Source: Amoeboaphelidium protococcarum (lineage: Eukaryota; Aphelidiomycota; Aphelidea). Taken from it: 64,000 nt of DNA. The stretch covers positions 28,535 to 92,534 of the forward strand of contig JALECJ010000011.1 in the NCBI GenBank assembly GCA_023515745.1. Reading direction: 5' to 3'. Within the stretch, counting starts at the first letter, position 1, and the number at the start of each line of letters is the position of its first letter. The notes beneath the pieces were generated by a model that searched no databases, was not told the origin of the DNA, and saw only the letters and a list, made by a program, of their open reading frames with translations. The translations under genes and the position numbers were made by a program. Shown one piece after another: positions 12,286 through 22,893 of this stretch.

Positions 12286-13215
12286 ATGGGAAGATCAAGA
12301 TCACGCTCATAGTCGCCTGGTGTCTCTGTGGCCTATGCTGCCAACTAAGGTGGCTTTTGGAGAAATTTTGCTGGCTATATCTACACTGCAGTGGCTGTAT
12401 TCGCTCTGATGACCATGGTGAATTACTATTAGATCCCTCAGGCGATTAGTAGAAATGTCAAGTTGCAATTGGCTAAACTGGCTCTCTATGCTGCACCTGA
12501 AACAGCTACGTCAATGACTGCTCTTGTTGATCCTGTCGGCAGTTGGAATGATGATGGCTCTTTCAATGATCTGGTGTTCACTCACAGATACAAGTGTAAC
12601 GAGAATTTTACTTTTGGTGTCAATCTGATGCGCCGTAAGCCATTCATGATGTACTTGCGCGATTTACTGACTCCTGGTGAAGCGCAGCATCTGATTGAAG
12701 TCGCAAGACCGCTGTTTGTTCGCAGCACTGTTGTCGGTGATGAGAATTATGTTCATGAAGGTCGTACTAGCCATAGTGCCTTCCTACAGAGATCTCACGA
12801 TAAGGTGGTCAAGTGTATTGAGTAGCGTGTATCTCGATTTGTCAATAAGCCTGTCCCAAATATTGAACCATTGCAGGTTGTCTGGTACCGCGAAGGTTAA
12901 AAGTATGAGCCTCACTATGACTGGTTCGAACGCGATGGCTCGGGAGGTTACAATGAGCTGACTCGCGGTGGTTAGAGAGAAATCACCATCTTTGCCTATT
13001 TAAACACTGTTGATATGGAGAAACACGGTGGTGCTACCTCTTTCCCAGAGATTGATGTCGATGTCCCTGCAAGACTGGGTGATGCTGCGTTCTGGTATAA
13101 CACTGATGCTGATCAAAAGGAAGATCCTCTGACCAAGCACGGCGGAAGTCCTATTATTGGCGATGGTGAGAAGTTTGGATTAAATATTTGGATTCGCCAA
13201 GGCTCCTTTGACTGA
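12286..13215 (+). CDS. Prolyl 4-hydroxylase, membrane-anchored, copy 1
   Basis: A 309-aa Fe(II)/2-oxoglutarate-dependent dioxygenase of the P4H alpha-subunit type, which hydroxylates proline in secretory-pathway proteins. One hydrophobic segment at about residues 34-52 (GYIYTAVAVFALMTMVNYY) suggests a type II membrane protein with its catalytic domain in the ER or Golgi lumen. The Fe ligands are visible: HYDWF (His and Asp) and HGGSP (His), with the 2-oxoglutarate Lys in EKFGLNIWIRQ. Seven in-frame TAR codons read as Gln. It is paralogous to the gene at 16180-17130; where this copy has TAA at 12898 and TAG at 12973, the other has CAG. It ends at TGA. The substrate is unknown, as is whether it acts with other subunits. 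Confidence 0.92.
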
Positions 13216-13440
13216 ATGATTTGAATTTTTTCCCAAGTAAATGTAATTGATGTTGAATACAGGTTAATTTAATCTTAATAATATCGACTTAGTGTATCAT
13301 TTTTGATTTTTCTATCAGCGAGTGTGTTTCTATAGGCACCGAGTGAGATTCTCTGCGGGATTCTATCGCTGGTTCTTTATTTCATCAGACTTTCTTATTT
13401 ATTGGGCTACGATATCAAACCATTATCAAGTCGTCTTAAA

Positions 13441-14622
13441 ATGAAAAAGTAGATATCTGCTGTGCGAGTAATCTAGTCAATAAGATGGGCATCTTAGGAA
13501 AAGAATCCTATAATAATGCGCCTTAATTAATAGAGTAATATCCCTATTGATAGAAATTACGCGCGTCCATTTTACAACAACATGTTCGTTCCGCTTGAAG
13601 GCGCGTCGATGAATGCTCATTATGCATCATACAATATATAGCATTTGAAGCTTAAGTAGTTTATTGAAGGATACCTGCATGAGAAAAGTGTGTATATCTC
13701 CACACCGCTGGTTTATAGAGCAGTCGCTGGTAATTTGGTACGGCTATTCGTTTACAATGATAAAGATGCGCAGAAGATCAACTGGTCTTAGATTGAAGGA
13801 TCGCTGAGTAAGGTATTTGGTCAATTTTAAGCACCTGGTACATCTGGGCGCGCCAGAGATGATAATTTGCGTACTGGACGCGTCAAAACTAAGCTGGATA
13901 TTATTCAGCTTGATTCACCTTTAGGAAATGCTGAGATTATGGCCCAGGTGGCGTGTGAGATGTTGAAGAAACGCGTCGGTTCCACTATGATTTTCGATAA
14001 GGTTTCCAAAATGATACCCGGTCTCAAAGAGTCAAAGTTACCGCGACGTGCTTTGTAGCCTGGCATGACTGAGATGCCGGTGTTGGGAGTGCGTATGCGT
14101 ATAAGTGGTCGTCCGAAAGGAGAGGAGATGGCCTCCAAGTCTGATCTTATCTTAGGATCATGCCCAAAGCAAGATGCATCAGCTCTGATTGATTATGGAT
14201 TCAGTAAAGTTTTGCTGAGAAGTGGTGTCGTTGGTGTCAAGGTTTGGGTCCATTACTAGAGACCTAGTATGCAAGACGAGACTAATCACCTCCAATCTAT
14301 TAAAGATGTTAAGGCTGAAGCAGAGAACTCTGATTTGGAAGATGCATAAAGTGATGCAGATAATGCCAATGTGGAATCATCCGCGGATAGCCATAGAATC
14401 TCGACTTTTCCATCACTTCTCTACACTGATCAAGATTACAGTACCGATCGGGTTAACTTGGAGCTGAAGCAAAGGTAGGAGAGAAGCTAGAGATTGGCTT
14501 AGGCTCAATCTGGTTTGTTTAACGTTGAGAGCTCTTAGGATCCTTTGATTCAAGATCTGTGCGATACATTACGCGATTTACATACACCAGATAACATCAA
14601 GGAGAGTAGATATTTATGGTGA
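13441..14622 (+). CDS. Mitochondrial small-subunit ribosomal protein uS3, nuclear gene
   Basis: This 393-aa protein is a component of the small ribosomal subunit at the mRNA entry site. The C-terminal half has the clear uS3 block: VLGVRMRISGRPKGEEMAS, then ALIDYGF and GVVGVKVWVHY. The region LGNAEIMAQVACEMLKKRV matches the KH-domain helix of bacterial S3. It matches bacterial/organellar uS3 rather than cytosolic eS3. The basic N-terminus (MKKQISAVRVIQSIRWAS) resembles a mitochondrial presequence. After the KVWVHY block there is an extra acidic, Gln-rich tail of about 110 residues. It lies 225 bp downstream of the first prolyl 4-hydroxylase, on the same strand, and its 3' end faces the CDF transporter. 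In most fungi rps3 is mitochondrially encoded, so a nuclear copy is notable. Confidence 0.85.
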
Positions 14623-14682
14623 AGTTACATAGTAAAAATCATTATACTTAATACACACCATTTAGATTTATTAATCTGCTTT

Positions 14683-15699
14683 TCAGGTTCGTTTATTTAA
14701 TGCGTTCTGATGCTCTGGTCTGTGGGTGCCTTCATAATCGAGATGCACAAAGGCGCGACCAACCTCAGGAAGTGATTCAATTTTGATTTGCAAGTCCTCT
14801 CCAATATCATGCGCTTCTTTCAGAGTCATATCCCCAGGCAGAACAATGTCCACCTCTGCCAGATACATTTCGCCGATTGTGTATGCACGAACAGTATCCA
14901 CTGCCACAATCTACTCAGCATGATGCACCGTGGCCAAGTATGTGAGCTTTTGCAAAAACTCGTGCGGTGCAGCGATACCCACCAGTGATCGAACTTGCCC
15001 ATATGCTTGCCTACTCCAGCTGAATAGAACGTAACAAGCCAAAGCAATAGCTATACTAGGATCAGCTTACCACGCGACATACGCGCCTAACAGAGCACCG
15101 ACAAGGGATAATGAATTGACAAACACATCGTTCAAATGATCTGTGGCAAATGCCTAAACCGCTGCACTTTTTGACCGTCGACAGTAGAGATACAACAGAA
15201 ATTTGAAGCCAACCACAAAGATAGTGAAGCCGACAACAAGCCATTGACTATTTAAAGTCTCGGTCAGACCATCATGTGGTTCAATCAACTATCGCACACC
15301 TTCGACGATTAAAGTGAACGCTGCGGTTCCCATAATGGTGCTGAATATAACAACCCCGAGTGACTCATAACGATGCTTCCCAACTGGATATCGATAAATG
15401 TCCACTGAATTAGCTTACTTTGCAGCCCAAAACATGAATGAACTAGATAACACGTCCAGCACTGCATCCATCAGAGCAACAATCAAAGACAGCGATCCAG
15501 AGAGCACTGCAACGGCAACTCTGACGCCCAACAAGACAATATTGGCAGCGAAACTCAGAAATAAAGCCCTCCTTGCCAGAGCATCTTCCTCTGTAGAATC
15601 TACAGTTAATTCGCCCCTTTGCAATAGATCGACATCTTGCATTCCGGATTAAATCGCGCTTTATCGCAGATAATATTATTACAACCTCCTTCTCGCCAT
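14683..15699 (-). CDS. Cation diffusion facilitator, Mn-CDF-like
   Basis: A 338-aa CDF/SLC30-type proton-coupled metal exporter. The transmembrane core shows the TM2 metal site in [18 protein letters not shown] (Asp-x3-Asp) and the TM5 site in [12 protein letters not shown]. The loop [13 protein letters not shown] is typical of the manganese-type CDF branch (MTP8-11). The C-terminal cytosolic domain has the ferredoxin-like CTD with [20 protein letters not shown] and FVHLDYE. The start is taken at the ATG at 15699; an alternative in-frame ATG at 15642 would remove a Q/R-rich leader. It converges on the uS3 gene, whose stop is 60 bp away. Manganese as substrate is inferred from motifs only, and the membrane location is unknown. 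Confidence 0.88.
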
Positions 15700-16179
15700 T
15701 CTAGAGCGCCCATTATTCAAAGATTTAGTCTAGGCAGCATAATTTACTTAAACTGCCTCTTCCATTTAATTTTATTAATCGTAGTCTTGAGCATCAAAAT
15801 TCTATTAGCTCTGATTTTCAGTCATCATGAAATTAGCGACGTGTTTTATTACGGACAATCAGGACACTTTTTTTTACTAGTTGTTAAATGAAGTTACATC
15901 AGCGAAAACAATACCAAACAACTGCACTAACACTTATAGTTTTTCCAAGTTCAATGCTTGAGATGCAAAGTGCTTACTGTTCTAAATCATCAGTCCATAC
16001 AGCCGCTCAGCATTTTTGCCAAGTCAAAACAACCCCAAAGTCATCCAATCAGATGCCGTCTAGTGATTACAGACGGATCGCGGTGACTCTCGATCATCCA
16101 CCATCTTTTTATCCATTCTCTATTGTTTGACTTTTTGATTACTTTGCCTATATTTACACGCGTAACACTTTATAAAATT
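15700..16179. other. Intergenic region between divergent genes
   Basis: It lies between the 5' ends of the CDF gene (minus) and the second prolyl 4-hydroxylase (plus). An 80-codon frame at 15888-16130 has no recognisable motif. Nothing else is supportable. Confidence 0.5.
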
Positions 16180-17130
16180 ATGGGAAAATTAAGATCACGA
16201 TCTAAATCTGTTAATAAACATGATAGCTTGCCTTAGTCGTTACGCGTTGAAACAAAGACTACGAGACGTGGTTGGTCTTCTGGTTATATCGCTGTTGCCA
16301 TTCTAGCTCTCATTCTGACCTTTGCTGCTCACTATTATAATGTGCCTCAATGGCTGAATCGTCGCGCTTAGGTGGAGCTTGCTAAAATCATGCAGAGTGC
16401 CCATTCAGAGCAGCTAGCTGAGATTCACGGCGTAGTAGATCCTGTTGGTAGTTGGAATGCTGACGGATCTTTCAATGATACCGTGTTCATGGACTAGTAT
16501 GTGTGCAATCGCAATTACAAATTTGGTGTTAACATAATGCGCCGTAAGCCTTTCATGATGTACCTGAGCAAAATACTGACACGCGGCGAGTCTCAGCACT
16601 TGATTGAGGCAGCCCGACCATTGTTTAAAAGGAGCACAATCGTATCTGATAGTGATGATACGAGAATATCGGAAATCAGAACTAGTTCAAGTGCTCACTT
16701 GGAAAGGTCACACGATAAGGTTGTGGAGTGCATTGAGGAGAGAATCTCAATGTTTGTCGATAAGCCTGTGCACAATATCGAGCCATTGCAAGTGGTATGG
16801 TATCGCGAAGGCCAGCAATATAAGCCCCATTACGATTGGTTTGATGTTGCATTCCCTGGCGCAGATAAAGAGCTGGAGCGCGGTGGGCAGAGAGAAATCA
16901 CCATTTTCGCTTACTTGAACACTGTTGACATGGAGAAGCACGGAGGAGCAACATCTTTCCCTCAAATCAACGTGGATGTTCCTGCTGTTGTGGGAGATGC
17001 CGCCTTCTGGTACAATACTGATGATAACTAGGTTGAAGATCGTGCCACTTAGCACGGTGGTAGTCCAATTATTGGCAATGCTGAAAAGTACGGACTTAAT
17101 GTTTGGATTCGTTAGGGCGAGTTTATTTGA
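16180..17130 (+). CDS. Prolyl 4-hydroxylase, membrane-anchored, copy 2
   Basis: A 316-aa paralogue of the gene at 12286-13215, with the same order: short basic cytosolic tail, one hydrophobic segment (GYIAVAILALILTFAAHYY), luminal spacer, dioxygenase domain. Fe ligands are HYDWF and HGGSP, and the 2-oxoglutarate Lys lies in EKYGLNVWIRQ. The catalytic half is strongly conserved between copies, while the N-terminal 60 residues have diverged. It has TAG at 17029 and 17113 where the other copy has CAA, direct evidence for TAG=Gln. The N-terminal RSRSKS-like start is shared by both copies. Both copies look functional; their division of labour is unknown. Confidence 0.92.
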
Positions 17131-17233
17131 AAGTGAATATTTAATGATGTAATTAATTGATTAATTTTGTAAGTAGATTTTAATATTAGTCATAACCATC
17201 ATGTTTCAATTATAATTCTTGTTAAATATTGTT

Positions 17234-18080
17234 TCAATGCGTGATTAACTCTTCGCGCACCAGATCGTAATGCCCTTTATGAGCAATATGGAGTATACGC
17301 AGAATAATGATAGATGATAGCAAAGGCGGGAGCAGATTCAAACAAAATAAGACCCAGCATATGATGCAAAGCATTGAAGGTCGCAGTGACGTGACTATTA
17401 TGAGAGCTGCCAGCGATAGTAAATTAGATGCGAATGTCAGAATGTAAATCATCCTCGACGCGTTCAATTCTGGTCCAGATAACCTGATATACTTGACTTG
17501 ATGATAAAATTGCAGCATAGTCAGCGTCGGAAGATAAACAAAAAGAGTGACGAAAGTACCGTCGAGGCGCAAAATCAGAGCAGAGTAGCACGCAATGATA
17601 AGCGCAAAGTACTGCATTACGTACTTTGGCACAACTTACACCAACTATTCCGCGGCCAGCGAGTTAAACAATTTCCCATTAGACTTACTCTTAAGACTTG
17701 GTACACTAGGAAATTAATGATATATTCTCTATGAAGCAAGAGCCCCCGCGAAAAATGTATAAATTATCGGCGCAAGCAGGTAGATATTAAAGCCAGATCT
17801 CAAGCCTTACCAACAACAGAGTGAGATGCCATGAATCAATCCAAAGAAAAGAAATCCATCTGACAAGGCCTGAGAGCTCTTTGATTTTAAATTCACAATA
17901 AGCTATCTACACATGGAGTAATTGAATGTCATACATTTGATCATTACAGAATTCCTACGGTAGATGAGATATAGATTGCAAAAGGTTGGCGAGGGAGAGC
18001 AGGACGATCAGTACGATCTACCACGATTGAACGTAATCCTCAAGATTAAGATTCTCCTTCCCGAGAATTAAAAGAATCAT
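17234..18080 (-). CDS. Predicted seven-transmembrane protein, family unknown
   Basis: Two exons (17959-18080 and 17234-17906) are joined across a 52-nt intron that starts GTAGGA and ends TGTGTAG; without splicing the frame changes in mid-membrane segment. The product has 264 aa and about seven hydrophobic stretches, among them IVLIVLLSLANLLQSI, GFLFFGLIHGISLCCW, IYLLAPIIYTFFAGALA and MIYILTFASNLLSLAALIIV. It ends with a short charged tail (YDLVREELITH). A 7-TM layout fits a receptor, but I see no GPCR signature (no DRY, no NPxxY) and cannot name a family. It converges with the second prolyl 4-hydroxylase, 103 bp away. The first exon is short and its start less certain than the rest. Confidence 0.6.
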
Positions 18081-18311
18081 TATGAAATCGTAATGAGAGA
18101 GGACACTTATTGAATATAAATTATTGAAAATATTTTTGTCTACAAGCTTTTACGTACAGCGATCGCCTACGCGGGGCTCGCAGCGTTGCTTGCCCCTGTT
18201 GAAATTTGGCGTGAATGAGTGGCGGCCTACTTAAGGGGTATGGAAGAAGCGAAAGTCAAGCCATATACTAGTATTAAATTACAAATGCTCAATTATTAAC
18301 TTATTTCAGAA

Positions 18312-20033
18312 TCATACAGCATGTTCGCTAGTTCTTACTCGCTCCATCACATTCTACTGCTACATATCAGCGGGTTGTCCCTCAGGGCTCAAGTTTTTCA
18401 GAGGTGCCAATTTAATAGACGTATTCTACTACTCCATTTATTGGGATTAGAGATGTTGTTACAACTATTCATCATACTCCTTTACAGGTGACATTTATTG
18501 CTATTGCTAGTTCTTAGATTGCTAACGTAGCACTTCAGAGTTTTACTCATTCAATGGCGACAAGCGTAGCTTCTTACTAGCATGGTCAATGCCATCATTG
18601 ACAGAAGACGTCGTTTGGATGTGTATTGACTGACGCTTCAATGGTACACCATACTGCATTTCCTATCGCTATGCCAATTAATGCTACTACACTTATTGCG
18701 CAGAGTTTGGAGGTGATACCAGCTATGTAATGGATTTTCTATGACCATCAAAGAACTCTGGTGCCTGCAATCTTTCAAGCATTCTCCCAATGCCAGAGAT
18801 AACTTCTTCAGTAGAATCACGCTTTTTGCAAGCCAAAGCAATCACTTTCTTGAATTGGTTATGCATCATGGCGTATCTCTCAACCTCAATAGCCATGGCG
18901 GCCATGTTCTTCACTCTGGCTCCATCACCTTACTGAGGATGTTGAGGAGGTGGAGCATTGGAAGGCGCGCCATTAGTGTAAGCATAATGCTATCCAGCCG
19001 ATAGAGGTTGTGCCATGTTACGTTAAGGAGTTGCCACGGAATAGGAACGACGACGCGTATAACCAGCAGGATTGTGATGCTAAGAGACAGGATGAGCCAG
19101 ATGCTTCTGCACGAGTCCAGCACTGCTAGGCACGCGATGTTCAAGACCAGCGCTACTATTAGAAGAGATAGAAGCGCGATGAGTCTAAGGCATAGCGGAC
19201 AGAGGCTGCTGTTGCATCATCAAATTTGGACTACCGTTACTGTTGTGCTAAGCAGGTGGCACTTGTTGGAAAGACTACAGCTACTGCTACTACTATTACT
19301 ATGGGTGACCATGGGGCTACAATGGCAAACGCATAGACTTCTCAGCTGCAGGTGACTTGGACAGGCCGGCAAGCACGAAAGCTGCATCAGATTCGCGAGC
19401 AATACGTGTCATATCCAGAGTAGGAGCATTCATCTGCCGATATCTCTGAATGGCACGCTGAATAGTAGACTCAGAGATTTCGTAGCTGTAATCAACAGAG
19501 GTACGTCTCTGAGTGGACTAAGGTTCACTATTCTCCAAAGAGAATGTCCCATAGGAATGATTGTGTGAGGACTCGAAGGATGTAATACGCCAAGCATTCA
19601 ACTTGGTGTGGAAGTTGATGTTGACACGCATACGGCACTGACAGCGAATACTAGTACCCAAACGACTGTGTCTTTTTGGACTCATAGGACTTTCAGCACT
19701 TGGTGATTGAGTGTCAGACAGGGCACCATTTTCAGACTTTGAATTAGCAGCTGCGGCGTTGGGGGACTTTCCTTGTCTGTTACATGCCATAATGACGCGC
19801 TTCGGCTCAGTGTTGATCGTAATCAGCTTGAAGCCATCTTTCTCAGCCTGGTCAGACAGGACGCACATCAGAGTGGCAAGACTTTCAGATTTCTCATGCG
19901 CAGGACGGTGCTGATCATTGCCGGACGTTATTGTGTCATTGTCACAAGAGAATGGCAAATCTTTAAGCGCAGTGAGCAGCTCATGCATAGACGGAGCCAG
20001 AGGCAACAATAATCTATCATTAGATACTTTCAT
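18312..20033 (-). CDS. FAR1/WRKY-GCM1-type zinc finger regulator, polyQ
   Basis: An intronless 573-aa protein. Residues about 80-170 look like a FAR1/Aft-type DNA-binding domain of the WRKY-GCM1 fold: RVIMACNRQG, then RCQCRMRVNI, AWRITSFESSHNHSYG with the closing HNH. The Cys and His are placed as zinc ligands of this family. The rest is low complexity, rich in Gln, Ser and Pro. A run of seven glutamines at about residues 245-251 is coded TAG TAA TAG TAG TAG CAG TAG (19281-19301). A helical segment (AAMAIEVERYAMMHNQFKKV) follows at about 375-395. It is likely a sequence-specific transcription factor; FAR1-like domains also occur in MULE transposases, but no transposase domain is present. The DNA target is unknown. 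Confidence 0.65.
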
Positions 20034-20040
20034 TATTCAG

Positions 20041-20445
20041 TTGGAAACTTGGCTATTATTGTATTATGAATATACAATTGTGTAGAAGAAGCAATCACCC
20101 TATACCCAGCTAAGATCATCTTGTGGTCGATTAATTCTTGGCACTGCGTCGATTGGTTGTCATCAATCAGATGGGCCAATCAATGTGTTGAGTTTTGAAC
20201 ACGGTTGCACCTCAGGAGTGTACAGTCAATTAAATCAACGTTACACGAAATCAATATAGAAATTTGGCGAATCGCAGGCTGCCAAGACACCAACGTAGTA
20301 TCAACTGAGTGATACAACGCTACGTGCACTGCTAACAGATTTAACGAGGCTGCGAGATCCAGTTGACCGCGTTGTTATTAACTGTCTACCTTTACATGGA
20401 GTATTATCCATCAATGTGACGTAGAAAGTATGTATTAGGCAATGA
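20041..20445 (+). CDS. Doubtful open frame without ATG
   Basis: With TAR=Gln the frame stays open to the TGA at 20443 and reads like protein in its second half (YQLSDTTLRALLTDLTRL). There is no in-frame ATG, and I could not place a convincing upstream exon. It lies in the gap between the 5' ends of the FAR1-like gene and the small gene at 20692. It could be a partial exon or chance; with one stop codon, open stretches of 130 codons are not rare. Confidence 0.2.
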
Positions 20446-20691
20446 TTGAGATTTAAAAGAAATCCCATGTACCAAAGTTATCGTTTAATGATCGTACATC
20501 CTCACAATCGTTACAATCTTAAATCATATTGCAGTTGAAACAGCTCAATGAGATGGCTATTTTTAGCCTCAAGTATTTTCATATAGTCAAAGGTGCCACA
20601 TAATCTTCATTTTCAAATTGACACATATTCATCCAACTTTTCATCACTAACACTTTTACAGCGACACTCCTCTAAACTATAACGCGAAAAT

Positions 20692-21277
20692 ATGGGCTGT
20701 GGACCATCCAGTGAGCAAAGCAACTTGGCCGAGTCGTAAGAGTAGAAGCCATAGCAAACTGGTAAGGCCCAAGATGCCAAAAAGCCTCTAAAATGTAAGT
20801 GAAATTGTATGAAATAGAGTTGAACTAAATTTTGATATTTCATTGAACTCAGATCCTTGTAGCTGTCGTGTTTGAAGTATCTGCGGACGAGTTAAAGGTA
20901 CCATCTAACAAGCCGGCATTTATCAGAAATGCAGAGGATAAGACACCTGAAGATACTAAGGATAATGAACGCCTAGCTGCTGAATTAAAAGGTATTGATT
21001 AACGCGCAATTTAACTTACTATCAGAGAGTAACGATATGATATAAGTGTGTAGAGAAGGAAGAATAGGCCGAATAGAATAGATTAGCAGAGCTGTCAAGA
21101 GTTCAATTGAAGGCAAAAGCAGACTAGGACCGTGCTAAAGAAGTGCGCGACCGCAAGAAGGCAATTTTGGATGAGACCAATGGCCGCAATCAGTTCAATC
21201 TCGATTCTCAGCTACTTTTGGATCAGAAAGATGGTGCATCTAGCAGCAAGTTGCCTAAACTGAAGAAGAAATTGTGA
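20692..21277 (+). CDS. Small N-myristoylation-type protein, charged coil
   Basis: Three exons, 20692-20794, 20863-20991 and 21054-21277, with introns of 68 and 62 nt ending TTGTAG and GTGTAG, give 151 aa. The start MGCGPSSEQ fits an N-myristoylation site with an adjacent Cys for palmitoylation, so the protein probably sits on the cytosolic face of a membrane. The middle is acidic. The last exon is a long charged helix with a high content of Lys, Glu, Arg and Ala, ending KLPKLKKKL. No family is recognised. It converges with the secreted cysteine-rich gene, 56 bp from stop to stop. Phases of both introns agree and the terminal TGA is clean, so the gene is probably real. Confidence 0.6.
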
Positions 21278-21333
21278 AAAGTATTAGGATCTGAGCGTAA
21301 TAAAACAAATTCTTCACACATAATCCTTTTCAA

Positions 21334-22707
21334 TCATCTCATCACTTTACACTGCGCATAATGGCCTTGTTTCAACTTGACACCAGTGAACATATCATAC
21401 GGAGCATTAAGCGGCAATCTGAAAGGATCACCTTAAATAAATCCTGGGAAAGGGCCATAACTTTGTACACATCGAGGCGCTTAGCCTAAATCATTCCAAT
21501 TGTTGGGATCAGTGATAAAAGGGCGAGGACAAGTAACAGCTCTACCTTGAGGACAAATGATACCAATCTCTGGACTTCCGGGAAGACAATACTGACCAGG
21601 CTCATCTTTATCAGCGCAGAAATGTACAAATTCCCCGAGTTGAAACAATTGATTGAATATATCAGCTGTTGTGGATGATCGAAGCTTTTACACGGCCTAT
21701 GGATTGGAACGAACGCTCGGTCTTGAAGTACAGCGCATTACAGAAGGAGTTAGTTGGCGACATTAAGGCCCAGATGTGATGAAGGTTGTATCTAAGTATT
21801 TCAACTAGGTGTCTTCTTATGTAAGGCCACTTTATCTTATCACCTTTTACGAACAGAAATGATGAGACACAGTGATATGATCAAATTAAAATTTGATTTC
21901 GCGAGGCTATCCATGATACAGATCGTCATCTCTCTGCATGTGAACAGTGTATTTCACTGAGCATCCCAGGTATTTATTCTATTTGTAAGGATCGCAAAAC
22001 TTGAAATCAATTTCTCCTTGCTGCACGTCAGTGGTTGTAAGCAGATTCTACTTGATAGTCTGAGCGTAAACGTTAAAAAATCGATCCTTGCATAAAGCAT
22101 GTACTGGCTATTCACAGTAGTTTTTCTACACAAGGCTTTGTGAGATAATTTGTTATTGAGATGCTAAACTTACAGTATCTTCAGAATAAGTAACTTGCTA
22201 GTACTTGCGGCAAACATCAAATTGCGGACATGGATTAACCTGGAATTAAACTTTAGCTTAAGAGAGGTCTTTCGAGACCAAAGAGCATTAAACTTATTAT
22301 TTGCTGTTAGAATCAAATGGACTGCATGTAGTTACATCCAAAAGAGTGTAATTCACTGAAGAGCTGGAGATCTCTTCGGGCAATTGAATATTCTATGCAG
22401 CTACAGCAGCAGCAAGCTTATCAGAGCAGAATTAATCGAGATTCAGTAGCTTCTTATCGACGCAATGAGCAAATGATGTCGCAGGCATATCAAGGTGCTT
22501 TTAAAGGGTTTTATGACTCCTGCACACATAGCCATCTGGACATTTCTCAAATACAATATCGAGTTGGCCCGTAGATATAAGTTCCGGATCTTCAGGGTGA
22601 CAGCGACTTATAGCATAAGTTTAGCGGCCATCCAGCGAAAGAGAGCGACCACATATAGACAGTAGAGGTATAAGCGCAAGTGCAGCAGCTACGTATACTT
22701 TCATCAT
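21334..22707 (-). CDS. Secreted cysteine-rich protein, unknown family
   Basis: An intronless 457-aa protein with a signal peptide at the start (MMKVYVAAALALIPLLSICG) and about 22 cysteines spread evenly through the mature part, many in CP or xCx contexts (EKCPDGYVC, NPCPQFDVC, IICPQGRAVTCPRP). I see no later membrane segment or GPI signal, so it is probably exported and disulphide-bonded. The frame continues upstream to an in-frame ATG near 22805, but the signal peptide favours the start at 22707. TAR codons make up about one codon in twenty. I recognise no domain; spacing of Cys resembles extracellular modules in general rather than one family. A role at the cell surface or in host or prey contact would be speculation. 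Confidence 0.7.
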
Positions 22708-22893
22708 GTCAATCCTCAGCTCCAGTGCGGTTGAAACAAAGGAGACGCGTCCTGTTTCACTTTTCTCGCAGATAAAACGAAAATGGAAACTGACAGGTGA
22801 CTTCATAATCGAAAACAACGATGAATGGAGATAAAGTAAAAATATAATTATGGTTCCAAACTCATCATGTACTGTATATACAATGTATAAAGC

